A DNA stretch of 64,000 nucleotides from NCBI GenBank assembly GCA_036501845.1, contig DASXZO010000014.1, forward strand, positions 1 through 64,000, given 5' to 3'. The stretch's first letter is position 1, and each line of letters starts with the position of its first letter. This DNA is from JBBREP01 sp036501845. Lineage in GTDB: Bacteria; Actinomycetota; Acidimicrobiia; IMCC26256; PALSA-610. Below are positions 1 through 9,374 of the stretch, in pieces. Below the pieces are notes generated by a model that did not search any database, was not told where the DNA came from, and saw only the letters and a list, made by a program, of their open reading frames with translations. The translations under genes and the position numbers were made by a program.

Positions 1-31
1 ATGCAAGTCAAACGACGCATACGCGAATGGG

Positions 32-1579
32 TCAGATGGCGCGGTCGCGGCCTTCCCAATACGGGTCGCGCAGCGTGCGCTTCAACAGCTTGCCGGTGGG
101 CTCGCGTGGCAACTCGTCCACGAGGTCGAGCGAGCGCGGCCACTTGAACTTGGCGAGCCGGCCGTGCACGTGGGTCATGATCGACTCGCGCAGGGCATCG
201 TCGGCCACCACACCAGCGCGCGGCTCCACCACTGCCTTGATCTGTTCGCCCATGTCGTCGTCGGGAACGCCGAACACCGCGGCGTCACCCACATCGGGAT
301 GCTCGAGCAACGCGGCTTCGATCTCGGCCGGATAGATGTTCACGCCGCCGGCGATGATCATGTCGGCCTTGCGGTCGCACAGGAACAGGAAGCCGTCTTC
401 GTTGAGGTAACCGATGTCGCCGACCGTGAAGAAGCCCTCGGCGTCATGGCTCTTGTCGGTCTTGGTCTTGTCGCCCTTGTACTCGAAGTCGCCCGAGCCC
501 ATCTTCATCCACACGGTGCCGGGTTCGCCGGGCGGCACCACGTTGCCGTCGTCGTCGGTGACCTTGACCTGCGCGATCGCCCACGCCTTGCCGACGGTGC
601 CGGGATACTTCAGCCAATCCTCGGGCGTGGCGGTGGTGCCGCCCCCCTCGGTGGCCGCGTAGTACTCCCAGATCACCGGGCCCCACCAGTCGAGCATCTT
701 GCGCTTGACGTCGATCGGGCACGGCGCGGCCGCGTGGATCGCCCATTTCATCGACGACACGTCGTGCTCGTGCTTGACGTCTTCGGGCAGCTGCAGCATC
801 CGATGGAACTGCGTGGGCACCATGTGCGTGTGCGTGACCTTGTAACGGTCGATGAGACGCAACGTCTCGGCGGGATCCCACTTGTCCATGCACACCACCG
901 TGTGCTGGGCATGGATCGAGTTACCCGCGAACTGCGTGACCGCGGTGTGATAGTTCGGCGACGTCGACAGGTGCACGTTGTCGTCGGCCTGTGGGATGCC
1001 GAAGAGCCCGAAAAAGCCGGTCATCAGCTCGGCCATCAGGTCGGGGTCGATCGGCGGCAACGGGCGCTTCACACCCTTCGGGAAACCAGTGGTGCCCGAC
1101 GTGTAGTGCATCGCCTGGCCCGCGGCGAGATCGTCGGGACGCGCCGTCGGCTGCGCCGCGATCGCGTCGTCGAGCGAACCGAAGCCGTCGATCGTGCCGT
1201 GCGCGAGACGGTGGCTATTCGGGATGCCGGCCTCGTCGGCCGCCGGCACGATCGTGGCCGCGAAGCGCTCGTGCGACAAGAGCACCTTGGCTTCGGAGTC
1301 CTTCAAGATGTAGGCGATCTCCGGCGGCGCGAGGCGGTAGTTGATCGGCACGTAATAGAAGCCGCCCTGCTGCGCCGCGAGCAGCACCGACAGCGGAAGG
1401 CTGCCATTGGGCAGCACGGCAGCGACGGTGTCGCCCTTGGTCATCCCGAGCGCGCGCAGCGCGTGGAGGACCTGGTTGCAGCGAGCGAGGATGTCGCCGG
1501 CGCTGTGCTCGGTGCCATCGGGGTCGACCACCGCCAAATAGTCCGGGTCGGCCTCTGCGCACTTCCAGAATCCGGGCAT
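32..1579 (-). CDS. acyl-CoA synthetase (AMP-binding, FadD-type)
   Basis: This 515-residue AMP-forming ligase would activate a carboxylic acid as its CoA thioester in the cytoplasm. The P-loop-like motif YTSGTTGFPKGVKR lies near residue 167, EYYAATEGGG is the adenylate motif, and the C-terminal domain has the hinge region (CDRKADMIIAGGVNIYPAE) and PTGKLLKR with the catalytic lysine. A GTG 18 bp further upstream would lie inside the KstR-type palindrome at 1590-1603, so the internal ATG (MPGFWK) is preferred. The operator suggests a sterol-related acid as substrate. It is not close to FadD19 in sequence, so I give no symbol. It is divergent from the CSLREA gene at 1678. Confidence 0.9.
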   Translation of the reverse strand: MPGFWKCAEADPDYLAVVDPDGTEHSAGDILARCNQVLHALRALGMTKGDTVAAVLPNGSLPLSVLLAAQQGGFYYVPINYRLAPPEIAYILKDSEAKVLLSHERFAATIVPAADEAGIPNSHRLAHGTIDGFGSLDDAIAAQPTARPDDLAAGQAMHYTSGTTGFPKGVKRPLPPIDPDLMAELMTGFFGLFGIPQADDNVHLSTSPNYHTAVTQFAGNSIHAQHTVVCMDKWDPAETLRLIDRYKVTHTHMVPTQFHRMLQLPEDVKHEHDVSSMKWAIHAAAPCPIDVKRKMLDWWGPVIWEYYAATEGGGTTATPEDWLKYPGTVGKAWAIAQVKVTDDDGNVVPPGEPGTVWMKMGSGDFEYKGDKTKTDKSHDAEGFFTVGDIGYLNEDGFLFLCDRKADMIIAGGVNIYPAEIEAALLEHPDVGDAAVFGVPDDDMGEQIKAVVEPRAGVVADDALRESIMTHVHGRLAKFKWPRSLDLVDELPREPTGKLLKRTLRDPYWEGRDRAI

Positions 1580-1589
1580 GAGCCGAATA

Positions 1590-1603
1590 TAGAACACGTT
1601 CTA
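1590..1603. promoter_or_regulatory. KstR-type operator
   Basis: The 14 bp TAGAACACGTTCTA is an inverted repeat matching the KstR consensus TnnAACnnGTTnnA at every fixed position. It lies 11 bp before the preferred start of the acyl-CoA synthetase and 75 bp before the divergent CSLREA gene. A KstR-like repressor is encoded at 11843. Binding is inferred. Confidence 0.7.
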
Positions 1604-1677
1604 GTCACACTTGCAAGGCGATGGGTGTGGCACACTGTGTTGCGTAGTGGTGGGCCATTGATCGGGAGGGCAAGCCC

Positions 1678-3321
1678 GTGGCCATTGGGACTCTTCGCGT
1701 CGCGTCCGCGTTGTTCGTCGTCGTAGCCGGCTCTTCCGGCGCCCTCGAGCGACCGGCAGCCGCAGCCGTCCGACCAAACGCGGGCACCACGATCACGGTC
1801 AACACGACCGTCGACGCCGCAACCGACGGCAACTGCTCACTCCGTGAAGCGGTGCAAGCCGCCAACACCGATACCGCGGTCGATGCTTGCCCGGCCGGCA
1901 ACGGGGCCGACACGATCGACCTTCCCGCCGGGCACTACACGCTCGTGCAGGGCCCGCTCGAGGTCACCTCCGACATCGCGATCATCGGCGACGCCGGCAC
2001 GTTGATCGACGGTGATGCCATCCATTGCTGCTTGACGACACGAGCGTTGCACGTGAACACGGGCGCCACACTGACGCTCGGGAACGTCAGCGTTCAGAAC
2101 AGCGCACCGGCGATCCGCAACGACGGCACGCTGGTCATGAACGGCGGCAACCTCGACGACAACATGGCGCCCTGGCACAACCAGGACGGCAGCAACGGGA
2201 TCGCGAACTTCGGGACCGCGACTCTCGACAACGTGCTGATCCGGTACACGGCGAACGCCATCACCAACCTCGGGACCTTCAACGCGACCGGGACAGTGTT
2301 CGATCACGATCCCACGGTCAACGACTTTGCAACCATCAACAACGCCGGTCCGATGTCGTTGAACCGCAGCCGCTTCCTTCGCACCATTACCTGCGGATGC
2401 TCCTCGAGAGTGATCGTGACTGGCGGTCACCCACTCACGATCACCAACAGTGAGTTCGCAGGCAATTCCGGCACCTTCGTGATCCAGAACCTCCTCGGGC
2501 CGGTCACCATCGTCGACTCGGCCTTCGACGACAACGCGGGCGTGCCGATCTGGAACCAAGCGTCGCTCACCGTCACGGGTACGCGCTTCAGTGGGAATCG
2601 TGCCGCGCACGCGCATCCCGGCGCGATCCTCAACGACGGCCAGCTCGACCTCAGCGGCTCGACGATCGACCACAACGTCGGCGATACAAGTGGAGGCATC
2701 CTCAACTGGGCCACGATGACGCTCACCAACGACACGATCGCCGACAACGTCGCGCAGTTCGATTCCGTGTCCGGCGCCAACCTCATCCTGCCGAGTGGTG
2801 CGTTCACCAACGCCGGCACCGCGATGATCCGCAACACGACGATCGCGGGCAACACAATGCTGGGCTTCCACGACTGGCGCTGGCACGCGGGCGGCATCGT
2901 CACGATGGCGGCTCCGATATCGATCGGGCCAATCTTCTCTGGCTACACGGCGATGTCGAACTCGATCCTGTCCGACAACACTGCGCCGGCGCCGGTGCAG
3001 TCGCAGGACTGCTACGGCCTGATCCACTCGCTCGGCTACAACCTCGTGGAGAACTCCACCGATTGCTTCGTCGGGGCCACGACCACCGGCAACGTCATCG
3101 GGAGCACGGCGCATCTGCGCGCACTCGCACCCAACGGCGGGCCGACGATGACGATGCTCCCGCCATGGGACAGCCCGGTCGTCGATACCGGCAACCTTGC
3201 AACGACGAACGACGCGGACGCGACGACCTGCTTCACCACCGATCAGCGTGGCGTGACCCGTCCACGTGACGGCAATGCCGACGGCATTTCACGCTGCGAC
3301 ATCGGGGCGGTGGAACGGTGA
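1678..3321 (+). CDS. secreted CSLREA / choice-of-anchor Q beta-helix protein, copy 1
   Basis: A 547-residue exported protein of unknown function. It starts at a GTG behind the ribosome site GGGAGGG. The N-terminus is hydrophobic and ends near PAAAA. The CSLREA motif (DGNCSLREAVQAANT) sits near residue 58, followed by many NxG/TIxxS turns typical of right-handed parallel beta-helix proteins. The C-terminus (DQRGVTRPRDGN, CDIGAVER) is the choice-of-anchor Q signature. In many proteins with this domain an anchor follows it; here the chain stops at GAVER, so release or an unknown anchoring mode is inferred. It is the first of four tandem paralogues and overlaps the next by GTGA. Confidence 0.85.
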   Translation: MAIGTLRVASALFVVVAGSSGALERPAAAAVRPNAGTTITVNTTVDAATDGNCSLREAVQAANTDTAVDACPAGNGADTIDLPAGHYTLVQGPLEVTSDIAIIGDAGTLIDGDAIHCCLTTRALHVNTGATLTLGNVSVQNSAPAIRNDGTLVMNGGNLDDNMAPWHNQDGSNGIANFGTATLDNVLIRYTANAITNLGTFNATGTVFDHDPTVNDFATINNAGPMSLNRSRFLRTITCGCSSRVIVTGGHPLTITNSEFAGNSGTFVIQNLLGPVTIVDSAFDDNAGVPIWNQASLTVTGTRFSGNRAAHAHPGAILNDGQLDLSGSTIDHNVGDTSGGILNWATMTLTNDTIADNVAQFDSVSGANLILPSGAFTNAGTAMIRNTTIAGNTMLGFHDWRWHAGGIVTMAAPISIGPIFSGYTAMSNSILSDNTAPAPVQSQDCYGLIHSLGYNLVENSTDCFVGATTTGNVIGSTAHLRALAPNGGPTMTMLPPWDSPVVDTGNLATTNDADATTCFTTDQRGVTRPRDGNADGISRCDIGAVER

Positions 3322-4973
3322 GATCTCTCCGCCGCGGCGCCGCCCTGCTGCTCGCGCTCGGCCTCGGCAGCGCCGCCTCGATCGCGGCGGCGCGGCCGGC
3401 GACAGCACGCGTCCGTTCCAATACCTTCAGCAACATCACGGTCACGACGGCGTCCGACGACAACACCGTCGACGGCAACTGCTCGCTACGCGAAGCGATC
3501 GAGGCGGCGAACACCGCAAGCGCGGTCGACGCCTGCCCGGCCGGCGGCAGCACCACCAGCATCGGACTCCGTCCGAACACCACCTACGTGCTCCAGCACG
3601 GCGAGCTCGATGTAGAGAGCGACATCGACCTCGTGGGCGACGGGGAGGGGTCGACGGTCATCGACGACGAGAACACGGCCTGCAGCCAGTGCGCGAACGC
3701 CTTTTCGGTGGCGCCGGGCGGAACTCTCGGGATGGGTCAGCTCACGATTGCGCAGGCTCCGACCGCAGTGCGAAACCGCGGCAACTTCGATGCCGACATC
3801 ACCACCATCGACAGCGAATACGCGAACTGCGCCGACCGCACGGCTGGTGAAGCCGGCGGCATCGACAACCTGGGAACTGCCCGGCTCGGCGACGTGACGA
3901 TCAGACGCACGACCGATGCGATCGTGAACTCGGCGCACGCGACGCTCCTCGCCATCGGCTTGACGATGAGTGACAACGGCGTCGACGTGGGCGACGGTTG
4001 TATCGAAGCGCAGTCGTTCCTGAACGAAGGCATCGCGACGTTGACCCACGCGACGTTCGACACCGACGTCGCCGACGCGGTGCCGTCCGATTCAATCACC
4101 AACGACGGCACGTTGAACATCGAACACAGCGAGTTCCTCGGCGACGTCGGCGGTGTTGGTCCTGCAGTGGTGGAGAACGCGGGGACGGCCGCCATCACGG
4201 ATTCGGCGTTCGACCGCAACAGCATGTTGGCCGTCGACAACCGGTCGACGTTGACCATCTTGCGGACGCGTATCAGCACGAACCTCGGCGACGAAGCCGG
4301 CGCAATCAAGAATGGTGGCGCAATGCTCGTGACCGATTCGACGATCGACCACAACGCCGGGACGATGAGCGGAGCCGTCGTCAACCAGGGCCGGGCGACG
4401 CTCGTGGACGACACGGTCACCGACAACCGCGTCACATGCTGCGGCACCACGCCGAACTTCGCGCCAGCAGCGAGCGGCGCGATCACCAACGCGGGCGTGC
4501 TGATGGTGCGCAACACCACGGTCGCCCGCAACGAGGCCTTGGGCGTGAAGGACTGGCACTACGCCGCCGGCGGCATCGTCACGACCGCGCCGGGCTACAC
4601 CGCCTTGAGCAATTCGATCGTGTCGGACAATCACGCGGCGGCGCCAGTGGTCGCGCTCGACTGCTTCGGTGGGTTCCATTCGCTCGGCTACAACCTGATC
4701 GGGCACCTGCTCGGCTGCATCGTGGGCGCGACAACCACGGGGAACATCTACGGCGTGTCGCCCGGCCTCGAGCCACTCGGGGCGTACGGCGGCTCGACGA
4801 TGACGTCGCCGCCGATGTGGAACAGCCGCGCGGTCGACGCAGGAAGTCCAGCGGCTCCGCGGGAGAGCGACCAGACCACGTGCACCCCGCTCGATCAGCG
4901 CGCCGTCTCTCGACCGCGCGACGGCAACGGCGACGGCATCGCGCGCTGCGACATCGGCGCGGTCGAACGCTGA
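3318..4973 (+). CDS. secreted CSLREA / choice-of-anchor Q beta-helix protein, copy 2
   Basis: A 551-residue paralogue of the preceding gene, starting at a GTG that overlaps the upstream stop codon (GTGA), so translational coupling is likely. A signal peptide ending near ARPATA is followed by DGNCSLREAIEAANT, a long Asn/Thr/Gly-rich beta-helix section and the closing CDIGAVER. Compared with copies 1 and 3 it has the variant sequence TIDSEYANCADRT in the first third, which pairs it with copy 4 (VIDSENASCGS). Probably displayed at or released from the cell surface; ligand or substrate unknown. Confidence 0.85.
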   Translation: MRSLRRGAALLLALGLGSAASIAAARPATARVRSNTFSNITVTTASDDNTVDGNCSLREAIEAANTASAVDACPAGGSTTSIGLRPNTTYVLQHGELDVESDIDLVGDGEGSTVIDDENTACSQCANAFSVAPGGTLGMGQLTIAQAPTAVRNRGNFDADITTIDSEYANCADRTAGEAGGIDNLGTARLGDVTIRRTTDAIVNSAHATLLAIGLTMSDNGVDVGDGCIEAQSFLNEGIATLTHATFDTDVADAVPSDSITNDGTLNIEHSEFLGDVGGVGPAVVENAGTAAITDSAFDRNSMLAVDNRSTLTILRTRISTNLGDEAGAIKNGGAMLVTDSTIDHNAGTMSGAVVNQGRATLVDDTVTDNRVTCCGTTPNFAPAASGAITNAGVLMVRNTTVARNEALGVKDWHYAAGGIVTTAPGYTALSNSIVSDNHAAAPVVALDCFGGFHSLGYNLIGHLLGCIVGATTTGNIYGVSPGLEPLGAYGGSTMTSPPMWNSRAVDAGSPAAPRESDQTTCTPLDQRAVSRPRDGNGDGIARCDIGAVER

Positions 4974-4996
4974 CATCTTCAAGGAAGGACACACCC

Positions 4997-6682
4997 ATGG
5001 CACATCGAGCGCGCCGGACCGTCGTGAGCGTTGCCGTCGTTGGCCTGTCGGGAATCGCGGCGTTGAGCTGGGCGCCAGCTGCACACGCGACCGGCGGAAC
5101 CACGATCCACGTCACGACCACGGCGGACGACAACACCGTCGACGGCAACTGCTCGCTGCGCGAAGCAGTCCAGGCCGCCAACACCGACAGTGCAGTTGAC
5201 GCGTGCCCGGCGGGCAACGGCGCCGACACGATCACGCTCGGCGCGGCACACTTCACGCTCACGCGCGGCACACTCGAGGTGCTGTCGAACGTCACGATCA
5301 CCGGCACCATCTCGGGCGGCCTGGGCACGATCATCGACGGGAACGCCACGAGCTGTCCCACTCACGAAGCACTGCACGTGAACACGGGTGCGACCGTCAC
5401 TGTGCAAAACGTGAGCTTTCAGGACGCCCAACCCGGGATTCGCAACGACGGCACGCTGCACATGACGGCTGGGAACCTCGACAACAACCTCTCCACCTGC
5501 GTCAACAGCGATGAGGCGAACGGCATCGCAAACTTCGGCACGGCGACCCTCTTCGACATGCCGATCGTGCACACGTTCTTCCCGATCTTCAACGGGCCCC
5601 AAGCGACACTCGACGCGGACCGCGTGTTCTTCTCGCACAACGGCGGCAACAACCGGGGCGCGTCGGTCACCAACCAGGGGACGATGACGCTCGACAATGC
5701 AACCTTCGACGGCGACATCTATAAGTGCTGCAACGACGAGTCGGTACTCAACATCGGAGTGCAGATCACGATCGAGAACAGCCGCTTCTTCGACAACGAA
5801 CCCATCGGTGCACCCGGCACCATCACGAACGGGCACGTTCTCGACAACGAGAGCAATGCGACGATCACCGACTCGGCCTTCGATCACAACGCGACGGCCA
5901 GCCCGATCTGGAACCTCGGCGGCAACCTGCTCGCCGACGGCATCCGGGTCTCGACGAACCGCACGGCGTACAGCTCCTTCGAACCGGGCGGCATCCTCAA
6001 CCAAGGCCACTTCGTGCTGGAAAACAGCACCGTCGACCACAACCTCGGTGGCGCGGCCGGTGGCATCCTCAACGCTCGCGGCACGAACTGCGGTTGCTTC
6101 AACCTCACCCTCCTCAACGACACGATCACCGGAAACCAGGCAGTGATGGCAACGACGTCCGGTCCGAAGGACATCTTCCCGGCCGGAGGCGTTTCCAACG
6201 CGGGGGTGTTGCTCGCGCGCAACACCACGATCGTGCGCAACGGCATGGTCGGCTTCCACGACTGGCGGGACCACGCGGGTGGCCTCACGAGCGCAACCGG
6301 CGCGTTCAGCGAGCTCGCGAACTCGATCGTGTCGGACAACACCGCAGCCGCGCCCGTGCAGTCGCAGGACTGCTTCGGCAGCATTCAATCTCTCGGCTAC
6401 AACCTGGTCGACAACTCCACTGACTGTTTCGTCGGCTCGACGACTACCGGCGACGTCATCGGCGTGTCGGCGCATCTGCGAGAACTCGCGCCGAACGGCG
6501 GCCCGACGATGACCTCGCTGCCGCCGTGGGACAGTCCGGTGGTCGACACCGGAAATCCCGCCCATCCCGACAGCTCCGACATCACAAAGTGCATGCAGAT
6601 CGACCAGCGCGGTGTCGCCCGCCCGCGCGACGGCAACGCCGACGGCATCTCTCGCTGCGATATGGGCGCCGTCGAACGTTGA
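4997..6682 (+). CDS. secreted CSLREA / choice-of-anchor Q beta-helix protein, copy 3
   Basis: A 561-residue paralogue. The reading frame is open far upstream, but the ATG at 4997 follows the ribosome site AAGGAAGGA and gives a clean signal peptide (MAHRARRTVVSVAVVGLSG, cleavage near AHA). DGNCSLREAVQAANTDSAVD and the final CDMGAVER match copy 1 closely, as does the internal GFHDWR turn. It lies 23 bp after copy 2 in the same presumed operon. Family function is not established. Confidence 0.85.
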   Translation: MAHRARRTVVSVAVVGLSGIAALSWAPAAHATGGTTIHVTTTADDNTVDGNCSLREAVQAANTDSAVDACPAGNGADTITLGAAHFTLTRGTLEVLSNVTITGTISGGLGTIIDGNATSCPTHEALHVNTGATVTVQNVSFQDAQPGIRNDGTLHMTAGNLDNNLSTCVNSDEANGIANFGTATLFDMPIVHTFFPIFNGPQATLDADRVFFSHNGGNNRGASVTNQGTMTLDNATFDGDIYKCCNDESVLNIGVQITIENSRFFDNEPIGAPGTITNGHVLDNESNATITDSAFDHNATASPIWNLGGNLLADGIRVSTNRTAYSSFEPGGILNQGHFVLENSTVDHNLGGAAGGILNARGTNCGCFNLTLLNDTITGNQAVMATTSGPKDIFPAGGVSNAGVLLARNTTIVRNGMVGFHDWRDHAGGLTSATGAFSELANSIVSDNTAAAPVQSQDCFGSIQSLGYNLVDNSTDCFVGSTTTGDVIGVSAHLRELAPNGGPTMTSLPPWDSPVVDTGNPAHPDSSDITKCMQIDQRGVARPRDGNADGISRCDMGAVER

Positions 6683-6751
6683 GCAGCTGACGGCATTCAC
6701 CGCGCGAATTACGACCTAACGTCGAGTTTCACGCAACAAGGGGGCACATAC

Positions 6752-8404
6752 ATGCACACTCATCGACTTCTGCGCGCGTTCGCGGGCACGACAGTGATCG
6801 GTCTTTTGGGAATCGCCGGCGTCGGGGCGTTCGCAACCGCGGCGCACGCCGCCGGCACCACGATCACCGTCACCACGACCACGGACGACAACGCCACCAA
6901 CGGCAACTGCTCGCTGCGAGAGGCGCTCGCAGCCGCCAACACCGACACCGCGGTCGACGCCTGCCCAGCAGGCAGTGGCGCCGACACCATCCTGCTCGGC
7001 TCGCACACCTACACGGTGAGCATCGACGAACTCGATGTGTTGTCGAACGTGACGATCCAAGGAGTCGCTAGCGACTCCACGATCATCGACTACGAGCCCT
7101 CAGGCTGCACCAACGTGTGCACCCGCGCCTTCTTCGTGCACGGCGGCGGCGCGCTGACAATGTCGCACGTGGCCATCGCGCACGCACCGACCGCTATCCG
7201 CAATCAGGGCACTCTGAACCTCGCCGGCATTGTGATCGACAGCGAGAATGCGTCCTGTGGCAGCCATCCGATTGATGTCGCGAGCGGTATCGAGAATCAC
7301 GGAACCGCCACGTTGCAGGGCGTGTCGATCACGCGCACCGGAGACACGATCTTCAATGCTCTCGGCGCGACCTTCACCGCCGCGATCTTGACCATGCACG
7401 ATAACGGGCCGTGTGACGAGGGCCAGTCGATCGAGAACTCCGGCACGATGAGCCTCGCGAACTCCACCTTCGAAGCCGACATCGATCATCTCGACTACGC
7501 AACATCGATCCAGAACGAGCCGACCGGCCACCTGTCGGTCATGCACAGTCGCTTCCGGCACAATACGGGTGGCCAGGGCACCGAGGTCATCTCGAACGTG
7601 GGCAACGCCACGATCACCGACTCGGCGTTCGACGACAACACGATCGTGCCAATTGTCAATGATGGCGTGCTCGATGTGTTCGGCTCGCGCTTCAGCACGA
7701 ACAACGTCGGCTTCTACGAGCCCGGCGCGATCGAGAACCTGTCCGATGCCGCCACCATTGTCTCGTCGACGATCGACCACAACATCGGCCCGAACGGCGG
7801 CGCGGTGTCGAACAACACCGGCGCATCCCTCACACTCACGAACGACACGATCACCGACAACGCGGCACGCGATAGCGCCATCGGCGCGAAGGGCTCGCTG
7901 CCGAGCGGCGGGCTCACGAATTACGGCATCGCGATGATCCGCAATACCACGATCGCCCGCAACCAGGTGCTCGGCTTCCACGACTGGCACTACCACGCCG
8001 GCGGCCTCGTGACCATGCCGCACGGCTACACCGCGCTGTCGAACTCGATCCTCTCCGACAACTCCGCCCAGGCGCCGGTGACGGCCCCAGATTGCTACGG
8101 CGTCATTCACTCGCTCGGCTACAACCTCGTCGAGAACACCGCTGACTGCTTCGTCGGCGCCACGACAACGGGCAATATCCTCGGTCCGTCGGCGCACCTC
8201 TACCCGTTGGCTGCGAACGGCGGGCCGACGATGACGTCGCTCCCCCGCTGGGACAGCCCCGAGGTCGACAGCGCAAATCCCGCCACGCCCGATAACGACA
8301 ACCAAGCCAAGTGTGCCGAACGCGACCAGCGCGGCATCGCCCGTCCTCGGGACGGCAACGCCGACGGCGTCAGCCGCTGCGACATGGGCGCCGTCGAACG
8401 CTGA
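6752..8404 (+). CDS. secreted CSLREA / choice-of-anchor Q beta-helix protein, copy 4
   Basis: A 550-residue paralogue with ATG start, ribosome site AAGGGGG and signal peptide ending near AAHAA. It has NGNCSLREALAAANT, beta-helix turns such as SAFDDNT and TIDHNIG, the conserved GFHDWHYHAGG segment and terminal CDMGAVER. The 69-bp gap before it is the largest in the array, so it may have its own promoter. The strong palindrome at 8414-8462 follows directly. Confidence 0.85.
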   Translation: MHTHRLLRAFAGTTVIGLLGIAGVGAFATAAHAAGTTITVTTTTDDNATNGNCSLREALAAANTDTAVDACPAGSGADTILLGSHTYTVSIDELDVLSNVTIQGVASDSTIIDYEPSGCTNVCTRAFFVHGGGALTMSHVAIAHAPTAIRNQGTLNLAGIVIDSENASCGSHPIDVASGIENHGTATLQGVSITRTGDTIFNALGATFTAAILTMHDNGPCDEGQSIENSGTMSLANSTFEADIDHLDYATSIQNEPTGHLSVMHSRFRHNTGGQGTEVISNVGNATITDSAFDDNTIVPIVNDGVLDVFGSRFSTNNVGFYEPGAIENLSDAATIVSSTIDHNIGPNGGAVSNNTGASLTLTNDTITDNAARDSAIGAKGSLPSGGLTNYGIAMIRNTTIARNQVLGFHDWHYHAGGLVTMPHGYTALSNSILSDNSAQAPVTAPDCYGVIHSLGYNLVENTADCFVGATTTGNILGPSAHLYPLAANGGPTMTSLPRWDSPEVDSANPATPDNDNQAKCAERDQRGIARPRDGNADGVSRCDMGAVER

Positions 8405-8413
8405 TCCTCGGTA

Positions 8414-8462
8414 CGCGTCGTGACGTTTGTGGGGTCACAGACTCCCAAAACGTCACGACGCG
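8414..8462. terminator. long palindrome, probable bidirectional terminator
   Basis: Perfect 15-bp arms (CGCGTCGTGACGTTT and AAACGTCACGACGCG) flank a 19-nt loop that can itself pair TGGG with CCCA. It stands between the end of the CSLREA array and the 3' end of a broken minus-strand gene. There is no U-tract. A mobile palindromic repeat is the alternative. Confidence 0.55.
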
Positions 8463-9303
8463 GCTGCATGGGCGAGACGCTCGTGCGTGGCGAGCGCGAT
8501 CGATATAGAACGCGCTCCGCGTTCGGTGCCCATCCCATCCGTCGGTCTCGTGGGCAAGCAAGACACTCGGATTCGCGACGTCGATGTGGTACGTGCGCGG
8601 GCACCCGCACCGGATACTCACGCACCACGTCGGTGAACCCGGCCACGTGCTCCAGCAGTTGCGCGACGCGCTCTGAAAAGAGGCTGTCGCCAGGCTCGTA
8701 GCCCGGCAAACGCGATTCGAGCACACGATGCACGACCGACATGCGGCGACCGTGCGCCGACTTCAGCCGAGCCGCGCATACGGCGAGCCCGTCGGCGGTC
8801 ATGAGGTGGCGGCGTATCCATTCGTCGGCGAGGCGGCCGAGTTGGTCGGCATTCATGCGGCCGGACAGGTCGCACAACGTCCTCTCCGGTGACGTGAGTG
8901 GGAGGCCACGCACCGTGCGACGATCGACTTGCACGACGACGCTGTGATGGCACCGAATGTCGGAGAGCGCCGAAGAGCAGCGCCGCGGTTCGACGATCTC
9001 CACAAGCGTGTGAGCGAAACGGTTCGCACGCCACCCTCGCGCCGCGGCACCATGCGACAGCAGGGTGTCCTCACCGCCGGCCAGCACCGCGCCGAGGGCT
9101 GACTGCTCCCAGCATGCCGGTGTGCCCGCGACTCGCAGCACGCCACGGCGGACGGCAACGAGCTGACCGCTCGCGACACGCTGCTTGAGATGGTGCTGTT
9201 GCAGTCCTGCGGTTCGGGCTTGCCGCGTGGCAATGAGCCCGTACTGCGTGCGCGCGATTGCGGCAATCGAGCGATCGGCGGATTCGAGCAAGAGGCCTGT
9301 CAT
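8463..9303 (-). pseudogene. broken AbiEi-type / DUF559-like protein gene
   Basis: The N-terminal part (RTQYGLIATRQARTAG, VRRGVLRVAG) is the winged-helix AbiEi-type domain common in actinobacterial proteins that end in a DUF559/Vsr-like nuclease fold. Near 8600 the frame shifts. The expected C-terminal sequence YHIDVANPSVLLAHETDGWD and RTRSAFYIDRARHA continues in a different minus-strand frame, and the usual end of the domain is missing where the palindrome at 8414-8462 begins. The gene is therefore probably inactive. A sequencing error would be the alternative, but the missing 3' end argues for real decay. Confidence 0.65.
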
Positions 9304-9347
9304 CCCCAGAGCATCGCCGGACCCTGCGACATCGAACGCGTCGTGAA

Positions 9348-9361
9348 TGGAACGTGTTCTA
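9348..9361. promoter_or_regulatory. KstR-type operator
   Basis: TGGAACGTGTTCTA matches TnnAACnnGTTnnA exactly and ends 13 bp before the start of the EchA19-like gene. It shares AACGTGTTCTA with the site at 1590 (read on the minus strand). Control by the KstR-like protein at 11843 is inferred. Confidence 0.75.
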
Positions 9362-9374
9362 GCCTCGCCGGCCT

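Noticed and set aside
164..1726. Long plus-strand open frame opposite the acyl-CoA synthetase
   Set aside because: Composition is Arg/His/Val-rich, a mirror of the GC-rich coding strand; the minus strand encodes a full ligase.
8508..8524. Inverted repeat GAACGCG-CTC-CGCGTTC as a regulatory site
   Set aside because: It lies inside the DUF559-like coding remnant (TRSAF segment) and does not match the KstR spacing.
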